Below, in pieces: positions 56,942 to 64,000 of a stretch of 64,000 nucleotides of DNA. The stretch covers positions 916,247,648 to 916,311,647 of the forward strand of contig NC_081414.1 in assembly GCF_030272615.1 (NCBI RefSeq). Reading direction: 5' to 3'. Position 1 is the first letter of the stretch; each line of letters begins with the position of its first letter. This DNA is from Cryptomeria japonica (Eukaryota > Streptophyta > Pinopsida > Cupressales > Cupressaceae). Under the pieces are notes generated by a model, which worked only from the letters and a program-made list of their open reading frames with translations, was not told where the DNA came from and made no database searches. The position numbers were made by a program, and so were the translations under genes.

Positions 56942-57987
56942 ATGACATGGCACCTTAATTGTCATTGGTTTATGTCTCCTAGATTTTCGTGCCAAATTTA
57001 ATAATTGGCTATGCATTTAATGTTGCGCAATAAAAGGGGAACTTTTGTAATGAAACCCTAATTAGGGTTTAGGTGTCATAATCTTGACTGTTGATCTGCT
57101 TTTTGATCTGGACCGTTCATTGTAATTGAGGATGCTATTTATACCCTCATTTCTTTCATTTTTGTAACTAGAAAATTGGAAGATTAGATTATTGATGTAT
57201 TAGAGAGAGATTAAAGTTTAGAAGCAATTTACTTTTGTAGCTAGATTGAGCTTTGAGAAAGGAATTCAAACAATTGTTGTACATGATGGCTTTGAGATCA
57301 ATAAAGTATTGAAGTTATGGTATTTTGTTGCAACTCTCTTGGTTATCTTCATGGTTGTTCAATTTTCTTGAATCATTCTCAATCAAAGTAGTGTGTTAAT
57401 TCGAAGGACAAAGTGTTGGACTTGACCTTTGGTAGGATTCGCTTTCCAAACCACTAGCTTCTTGCTGATTGTAAGAACGCCTTGTGTGGTCTACTGGAGA
57501 TATTTGAATCGCTTAAACTTTCAATCATTGTTGTATCTTAGATATGTACCTTCGTGGTAGTGTCCTTGATCTTTGATGTATTGAAAAATCATTTGTTACC
57601 TTAGAAGATCGCATCAATTTCAATTGAGTTGTTAATTTATGGCAATATTGAAGTTGGTAGAATCTCACCAAGTCTCGTCCACATTAAGTCAATCTTAGGG
57701 TTAGACTAGATTAGACCTCTTGCAAACCCTATCTTTTTGATATTTTTTGAAAAGCTTGTTTAGTTTAGAAAAATCTTCGGTGACGTAAGGCCCCTTGATG
57801 ACACAGCAATCACAACGACCACTGGTGCTTATCCACACGTAGAGACCCTACTAAAAAGAACATTGGAGTCATCCTAACTGATCCTTCTTGCGATATCTTC
57901 AGCAGTTAGCGACTTTATTCAAGAGAGGATAAGATGCCTTTGGGTATTTTATTCTGTGTATGATTGTGTACAAAATACACGTCAACA
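56942..57987 (+). other. 3' region of element C (distal promoter and U5-like end)
   Basis: Contains AATTAGGGTTT (57059), the TATA-like TATTTATA at 57136-57143 and CCACACGTAGAGACCCTAC (57833), as in S1. The end TTTTATTCTGTGTATGATTG, then TACACGTCAACA, is nearly identical to S1. GTAAGGCCCCTTG at 57785 stands where S1 and B have GTAAGTCCCCTTG; the following stem-loop is decayed here. Confidence 0.65.
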
Positions 57988-57992
57988 GGATG

Positions 57993-59200
57993 CCATGGAT
58001 AAACTCATTGGGACGATTCACCATGGATAGTCCAAATCGGGAGATATGCTTCCATATGAAGGGAGGGAGATAACATTAAAGGGAATTCCCGACAGCTCTC
58101 CAAAGATAGTATCATGCAATAAAATGGAGAAAATCCTTAGACATGATCAAGGAGAGTGGGTCGCCCAATGTATGGTCTTGGATAAATCTCCAACCGAAGG
58201 TCAAATCATTCAGAATGATATACAACCCATCCTTAAGAGACACAAAAAAGTCTTTGAAGACGTTCCTCTGGGTTTACCCCCAAAAAGGGGATTTGAGCAT
58301 TCCATTGAATTAGAAGGAGCAAAACCTGTCATTACCGCTCCTTACCGCCACCCCCACAAATTCAAAGAGGAGATTGAAAAAACCATAAAAGAATTATTAG
58401 AAATGGGACACATCCAACCAAGCAGTAACCCTTTTGCTTCATCAGTAGTATTGGTCAAGAAGAAAGACAGGACAATGAGAATGTGCATAGATTACCGGGC
58501 CCTGAATAAAAAGACTATAAAGAACAGATACCCTATTCCAAGAATTGATGAACTAATGGATGAACTCCACGGAGCAAAATATTTCTCTAAAATCGATCTA
58601 AGGTCAGGAAACCATCAGATTAGAATGAGGGAAGAGGATATTCCCAAACCAGCATTCAGATGTCACTATGGACATTTCGAGTTTTTGGTTCTGCCATTTG
58701 GTCTCACTAATGCCCCGGCCACCTTTCAGTCATGCATGAATCATACATTCAGGCAACAGTTGAGGAAATTTCTTCTAATATTCTTTGATGATATACTCAT
58801 TTACAGCAAGAAATGGGAAGAACATCTCCTACACATCGAAGAGGTATTAAATATTCTTGAATCTGAATCATTATATGCTAAAGCCTCCAAGTGTGAATTT
58901 GGGATGAGAGAAATCATCTACCTAGGACACAAAATAAGTGAGGTGGGAGTAAGTGTGGATGAGGAAAAAATTAGGGCCATCAAGGAATGGCCCACCCCTA
59001 GAACCTTAATGCAACTAAGAGGGTTTGTGGGACTATGCAGCTACTATAGACGTTTTGTAAAAGGGTTTTCCAAAATAGTGGCACCCCTCACCGACCTAAC
59101 TAAGAAAGGGGCCTTCACATGGAATGACCAAGCCCAAAAGGCCTTTGAACAACTTAAAATAACCATAAGCTCATGTCCAGTATGGCCGTTCCCGACTTCT
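57993..59200 (+). pseudogene. Reverse transcriptase of G
   Basis: A short protease-linker piece (57993-58055) is followed, after a frameshift, by 58046-59278. It holds [67 protein letters not shown], the catalytic FFDDILIYS at about residue 246, KCEFGMREIIYLGH and LRGFVGLCSYYRRFVKGFSK (thumb and connection). The order and motifs are those of plant chromoviruses. It would copy element RNA into DNA in virus-like particles. A frameshift near 59180 separates it from RNase H. Confidence 0.93.
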
Positions 59201-60489
59201 CTATACCTTTTGAACTACAATGTGATGCATCTGGGGAGGGAATTGGGGCAGTCCTCATGCAAAAGAAACACCCCCTAGCTTTTGAGAGTCGTAAACTTAC
59301 CAAAGCAGAAAGACACTACTCTATCTATGACAAAGAAATGTTAGCCATAATGCACGCCTTGGCCAAATTTCGACAATACCTCGTCTGTGGGAAGTTTGGT
59401 GTGAAAACCGATCATAACAGCCTACGTTTTTCCTTGAGCCAAAGGGACCTTAATGATAGGAAACAAAAATGGGTGAGCAAAATACAAGCCTATGACTTTG
59501 ATATAGAATACGTAAAAGGGGTGAATAACAGGGCAGCAGATGCACTATCCCGAAGAGCACACCTCAATGCCCTTACCAGCATCTCAAGGGACTGGAAGGA
59601 AGAAATCCTTAATGAATATAACCAAGATCCACAAACAAAGGAAATCTTGGAGGGAAACCTCCCTAATGAAGATTTTAAAGTTAGGGGAGACCTCATCTTG
59701 TACAAGGGAAGGGTATACTTGACCCCTCAAACCAAATTCAAAAACAAACTCCTAAAAGAATTCCATGATAACCCCCTGGCAGGACATCAAGGATACTATA
59801 AAACTTATAAACACACAAGGGAAAGGTATGCATGGAAAGACCAAAAGAGAGATGTCCAAAAATATGTACAAGAGTGTCAAACTTGTCAACGCAATAAAAC
59901 CGAACTCACTCACCTAGCCAGATTGCTTCAACCATTACCTATTCCCAAACAGAAGTGGGAGAGCATTTCGATGGACTTCATAACAGGGTTGCCAAGGACA
60001 CAAGGAAAAGATAGCATTTTTGTGGTGGTAGACAGACTAACGAAGTATGCCCATTTCCTTGCAGTCTCCACCGAATACAAAGCCTACCAAATAGTCGATT
60101 TATTCTTCAGGGAAATTTTCAGGCTCCATGGACTCCCTCTGAATATTGTCAGTGACAGAGATAGCAAATTTATTAGCCAGTTCTGGCAGGAACTCTTCAG
60201 AATGGCAGGAACGGTCTTGACCCCTAGCACCAGTTACCATCCTCAAACTGATGGGCAAACTGAAATAGTGAGCAAGTGGATAGAGGGCTACCTAAGGAAT
60301 TATGTTACAGGGCAACAGACGGCCTGGGTCAAGTGGTTACACCTGGGAGAACATTGTTACAACACAACACACCACATGTCAATAGGGATGAGTCCTTTCC
60401 AAGCCTTGTACGGCTATGAGGCCACAAGCTTTGGAGAACTAATAAACCAAGAAAGCAAAGTACCAAGAGAACAAGATTTTGTTCAATAG
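59173..60489 (+). pseudogene. RNase H and integrase of G
   Basis: Residues about 10-130 are RNase H (LQCDASGEGIGAVLMQKKHP, YDKEMLAIMHAL, VKTDHNSLRF, NRAADALSRR). The integrase zinc domain follows (HDNPLAGHQG near residue 197 with CQTC near 234, HHCC). The catalytic DDE core has MDFITGLP at about 267, VSDRDSKF at about 327 and QTDGQTE at about 363, with D-to-E spacing near 35. All catalytic residues are visible. It ends in a TAG (60487-60489) where the chromovirus protein should continue. Confidence 0.93.
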
Positions 60490-60500
60490 AGTAAGATATC

Positions 60501-61001
60501 ATGAAGACCTTGAAAGAGAATTTACAACAAGCCCAAAATCAACAAAAGATCTATGCAGACAGGAAGCATACAGAAAGGACTTTTGAGGCCGGAGATCTAG
60601 TGTTTTTAAGGCTACAACCATATAAGCAATCTTCCCTCAAAAAGAATGGGGCTGAAAAATTGAAACTCCGGTTCTATGGACCCTATAAGGTAATTCAAAG
60701 GATTGGGGAAGTAGCTTATGAAATAGAACTTCCCAAAGACAGTAAAATACATAATGTGTTCCATGTCTCCCGACTCAAAAGGGTTCTCAGGCAACACTTG
60801 GCTCCTTGCAGTGAACTACCACCCTTAGATGATGAAGGGAAACTCACCTTGTACCCGGAGATCATTCTAGATACACGAAAAAAAGAGCTTAGGAACCGAA
60901 CCATTACCGAACACCTGATTAAATGGAAGAATCTCCCAAATGAGGATGCTACTTGGGAAAAGGAGGAAGATCTAAAGATGCTTGAGGACAAGCAAAATTG
61001 A
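60501..61001 (+). pseudogene. Integrase C-terminus with chromodomain of G
   Basis: Begins just past the upstream stop. QQAQNQQKIYADRKHTERTF, then GDLVFLRLQPY and FYGPYKVIQRIGEVAYEIEL (GPY/F module), VFHVSRLKR, and a C-terminal chromodomain, residues about 118-165: LIKWKNLPNEDATWEKEEDL. A chromodomain places G among the chromoviruses, whose integrase tail reads chromatin marks at integration. The aromatic cage looks reduced (no clear N-terminal Tyr/Phe), so the exact subclass is unclear. Confidence 0.88.
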
Positions 61002-61012
61002 GACGGAGGGAC
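61001..61012 (+). promoter_or_regulatory. Polypurine tract of G
   Basis: GAGACGGAGGGAC stands immediately before the 3' LTR start TGTGATAACCCC, the expected place for plus-strand priming in plant gypsy elements. Confidence 0.8.
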
Positions 61013-61349
61013 TGTGATAACCCCTACGGTATCACCAGATGTAAAATTATTTAATAATGTTAATATATGGATTAATTAAATAAGGTTATTGCAAATAAAT
61101 GATTAAAATGATAATATAAGTAATCTATTAAAAATAAAAGAAATATATTTAATATATAATAATAAAGAAAAGGGTTACTTAATATTTAATATATTTTAAT
61201 AAAGAAAGTTATTTAAAATATATATAATTATAAAGAAAAAGCATTATTTAATATTTAATTTTTAATGGCAATATGACAAAGTAAGATTTAATGTACCCCT
61301 ATGCAAACATAATCTAACTACACTATAACTAGCCCCCACCCCGATTACT

Positions 61350-61427
61350 CCCGCACGAAGTTGTGCGATGGTAATCGGGCTGCGATTACCACCGCACCCC
61401 GATTACCATCGCACAACTTCGTGCGGG
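61350..61427. repeat. Perfect 30-bp palindrome upstream of the TATA box in the 3' LTR
   Basis: Left arm 61350-61379 (starts CCCGCACGAAGTTGTGCGAT) is the exact reverse complement of right arm 61398-61427, with an 18-nt loop. It lies 36 bp before the TATA box. The 5' LTR keeps only parts of this sequence, without the 30-bp pairing. Confidence 0.93.
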
Positions 61428-62099
61428 AGGGGACCCGTGGAGGGGTACAACCCTTCACGGGATATAAAGGGAACAGCAGCCAGCAGTTTGAAGGGGAGAA
61501 GGGCAGCGGAACGGTAAGAAGAGAATTGCAATCAGAAGCAACCATAGATCAAATACGACTGCTGCGGACAGGAAAGGTAAGTAATGAATCAATATTATTA
61601 TATGTTAATGTGTACTTACAGTATGTATTAATGAATATAAATAATTAATATTCTAATATATACATTAATGAATGACTATTTTAAAAGATAGGTAATGAAT
61701 GAAGTTAATACATATTTAATACATATGTTAATCAATGTAAGTAATCTATATGTAAATAATGAATATTTTAATGTAGACATTAATGAATGGTTTTCAGATA
61801 TTAAGGAATAAGTGTGAACCGTATGTTAATGAATATGTACAAACATACGTTAATGAATACATATCAATGCATAGTTAGGAATATACGTTAATAAATGTGA
61901 ATGTTTTATAATGGACACCTTCGAAACATAGGTTATGGAATATATGCTAAGTTAGGAATATGTGAATGTGGATTATGGAATAGGAAGTAGTAATAAATTA
62001 TAAATGTAATACAAATGTGATTAAATAATGGAGCCTATAGGGAGGAAACTCCCTTAGCCTAATGGAGGGATTATGATAATCCCTGGAAGGCAGTATATA

Positions 62100-62465
62100 T
62101 TGAATATCTATATGCATATATATGGCTTGGTTGACCAAGTTCATCCAAGAAGAGACGGATCTGGCCAGTCCCCTCTGAGGACTTGGATGATGGGATGCAT
62201 CATCCAAGGTAAGGAATTGACATATGGTCTTCCTTGGATGGCTTGGGTGTAAGAAATTACACCCAAGACAGGAATCAAATTAACCTTTGATTTCCTGGAG
62301 GGCTTGGGTATAAGAAGTTACATCCAAGACAGGAATCAAATTAACCTTTGATTTCCTGGATGGCTTGGGTGTAAGAAATTATATCCAAGACAGGAATCGA
62401 ATTCACCTTCGATTTCCTGGATGGCTTGGAACCAAGATGGGTTCCAAGAAGGCGAGCTTCACAGT
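62100..62465. repeat. CTTGG...CCAAG hairpin series, 3' LTR of G
   Basis: Same series as 34647-34970 in opposite orientation: CTTGGTTGA facing TCATCCAAG, CTTGGATGAT facing ATCATCCAAG, CTTGGGTGTAA facing TTACACCCAAG, and CTTGGAACC facing GGTTCCAAG. It starts about 600 nt downstream of the expected transcription start, so it would be in the RNA leader. Confidence 0.8.
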
Positions 62466-62561
62466 CGCCTAAGGACATATCTCCGTATGTCATTTGTATC
62501 CTTTTTATTTGATAAGAATTGTGATTGTGTTAATTAAGTATTTTAAAGTTAAATTGCAGGT

Positions 62562-62593
<32 letters not shown>

Positions 62594-62652
62594 ATTCTAA
62601 CAATCTGTTTTGCAGGGCAGGGATCTCTAACTAGTAGGGACATTACATACTA

Positions 62653-64000
62653 AGAGAGAACTCATCTAAGCAAGAAGCTAACTGAAACAGTGCAGCAAAG
62701 ATCAGATTGTCGGGGAAGCACAGAGATGGATATGCACTAAGTGAACAGACACTCAAGGTATTGAAGTAAGACATGAACAGAGCATGGGTGATGGGTTTGA
62801 CTAGAGTCGAACTCAACAACAATAAAATTCATCAGTCGAGACAGTTGATAGAAATGGGTTCAACCCCAATCAAAGCAGTCTAAGAATAGAGAAAAAGACG
62901 AAGTCTGTGGCATTTTCAGAAGCTGAAATGTTCTAGATTCTGGACAGAATAGAGATAGATATGTACTAAGTTTACAGACACTCAAGGTATTTGAGTAAGA
63001 CAAAAACAGAGCATGGGTGATATAGTTTTGACTGCAGCCAAACTCATTAATGGGTTTGACAACAATCAAATTCATCATGAGCAGACAGTCGATAGAGACA
63101 GGTTCAACCCCAGTCAAAGTCGTCCAAATCAGGACAAAAAGCCAGTCCATGGCATTTTCAGAAGCTGAAACGTTCTAATTTCCTTGGTTTAAGTTTCAAA
63201 TGTCATTTGCACTTCTTTCTGACATCCCTTTGCTTCTCTTTTCTTTAAGTTTATATACCTCCAAGACAGGTCAATTTGTAACAATTTGAAGACTTGAAAT
63301 AGTTTTCCTTAGTGCTCTTGTAAAAATAGTTGACTAAAGTAATCTTTCTTCTGCTTATGAGTCTAACTGATGTGATTTAATTTGAGGGAGTGAGAGAGCA
63401 AATTGTGGAGTTCTATAGTGTTTGGTATTGTTATTCTTAGGTCAGAGCATCTACGCAAGCCTTGAGAAGGCAGTAAACCATTTGTTTAACACACACACTC
63501 TTAAAGTTTTCACTCATTGGGTTTCTCCAAGTCATATTGCTGCTGTCCCTTATTTCTATGCTTTCCTACTTGTTGTCACATGCCCCCTTGCGTTGCTAAG
63601 CACACATATATTGCTAGATGTGTTACTATAAAGGCCGATTTCCTATTATTCCACACACATAGAATGGCAACTTTTCTACAAAATTACATTAAGGTTGAAA
63701 AAGATTCTTGCTGATGAATTATGCTAAGTTACCAGTTCGGGATAGGGCTCAGATTTGGGCACGCGAACCCGGTTAATGGGTTCAGGAAATTTTTTTTTGC
63801 CCTTTGGGTTCATGGGTCGGGTTCATCCATATATATAGATAATGAAATATACAAAATTATAAAACTAAATACATTTGATAGTATGATACTTCATTATTGA
63901 TCAATGCCAAATGCCAATTGATAGTTCAGAATTGAATTGGAAGATGGAACAATGCAAAATGGCAGAAGAAAAACATTTAATAGTATGCTACTTCATCATT
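62653..64000. other. Background right of element G, with one tandem duplication
   Basis: 62718-62944 is repeated at 62947-63176 (GAACAGACACTCAAGGTATT, then GGCATTTTCAGAAGCTGAAA), about 75-85 percent similar by eye. After 63180 nothing is assigned. A GGGTTCATGGGTCGGGTTC run near 63805 resembles the short GGGTT repeats of some plant transposon ends. The small open frame at 63422-63631 follows an acceptor-like TTATTCTTAG but has no recognisable family. Confidence 0.5.

Larger units (their letters stand above)
46737..57987 (+). mobile_element. Element C: single-unit LTR-like element with embedded gene
   Basis: 11,251 bp (7,315 without S2 and its duplication). Starts TGTTGTGACCATTTCACAC, ends ACACGTCAACA, flanked by exact duplications GGATG (46732-46736 and 57988-57992) inside protease of G. 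In order: terminal stem-loops, hairpin array (47191-48948), proximal TATA box (49284), leader with candidate intron, embedded gene (49803-56941, split by S2), distal TATA-like box (57136) and U5-like end. Both flanks match S1, which proves that the gene lies within the repeated unit. No second LTR or gag-pol inside. Confidence 0.9.
34451..62647 (+). mobile_element. Element G: Ty3/gypsy chromovirus, host of nested insertions
   Basis: 5' LTR 34451-36155, primer-binding site, gag, protease, reverse transcriptase, RNase H, integrase with chromodomain, a purine tract and 3' LTR 61013-62647, all on the plus strand. The flanks TACTG (34446-34450) and TACTA (62648-62652) look like a target duplication with one change. 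The element contains a solo LTR (36730-38171), B (38431-46020) and C (46737-57987). Removing them with one duplication each leaves 7899 bp, a normal gypsy length, and gag and protease reading resumes across each site. Stops and frameshifts make it non-autonomous. The 5' LTR interior is inverted (see findings). Confidence 0.93.
61013..62647 (+). repeat. 3' LTR of G
   Basis: 1635 bp, from TGTGATAACCCCTACGG to ACTAGTAGGGACATTACA. TATAAA at 61463-61468 is on the plus strand, as expected for transcription of G. It contains the 30-bp palindrome just upstream of TATA, the CTTGG hairpin series at about 62100-62460 and an AT run near 62565-62587. The start differs from the TGTAATGTCCC start of related LTRs in this window. 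Confidence 0.9.

Noticed and set aside
63422-63631. Possible exon after an acceptor-like site
   Set aside because: No recognisable protein family, no neighbouring exons and no donor/acceptor pair could be supported.

Overview
This is plant nuclear DNA made almost entirely of nested transposable elements. No tRNA, rRNA or convincing single-copy host gene was found. Ty3/gypsy chromovirus pol with a chromodomain, a plant hAT transposase relic, an L1-type LINE with DUF4283-like ORF1, very long LTRs and extreme nesting point to a large, gene-poor plant genome, most likely a conifer. That assignment is inferred from style, not from a marker gene.

Layout. (1) About 1-20989: the minus-strand member (element A) of an unusual element family, cut by three solo LTRs (4810-9064, 10552-13542, 19679-20917) and one internally deleted chromovirus (14530-18555). 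(2) 20990-29496: older debris: a hAT transposase pseudogene, a decayed gypsy gag, an L1-like LINE on the minus strand split by a solo LTR (26061-27237), and a 640-bp deleted copia-type element. (3) 29497-33370: a 3.9-kb single-unit element (S1) with 5-bp target duplications. (4) 34451-62647: a chromovirus (element G, about 7.9 kb once insertions are removed) that received a solo LTR (36730-38171), element B (38431-46020) and element C (46737-57987). C itself received S2 (50578-54508, minus strand). (5) 62653-64000: background with a tandem duplication. Most insertions could be delimited to the base by TG...CA ends and 5-bp target-site duplications (TSDs).

The most interesting content is the family A, B, C, S1, S2. 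Each is a single TG...CA unit flanked by a 5-bp TSD, so it looks like a solo LTR, but A, B and C carry a large protein-coding gene (about 1,050-1,220 codons) inside the unit. That gene appears to have a spliced leader and, in A and C, a TATA box of its own upstream; a second TATA-like box lies downstream of the gene. S2 keeps only the first codons and S1 has lost the gene. The protein is conserved between A, B and C, matches no family I can name, and is not gag-pol. Upstream of the gene each subfamily carries an array of imperfect palindromes. In S1, C and S2 a hairpin of about 33 nt recurs at 163-177-bp spacing with compensatory changes in the stems. The unit ends also carry stem-loops whose arms co-vary between subfamilies.

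Within G, the interior of the 5' LTR is inverted relative to the 3' LTR, and the two LTRs carry different large GC-rich palindromes. The leader part of these LTRs contains a second hairpin series (CTTGG...CCAAG) with different stems. All functional statements are inferences from sequence; no database search was run.
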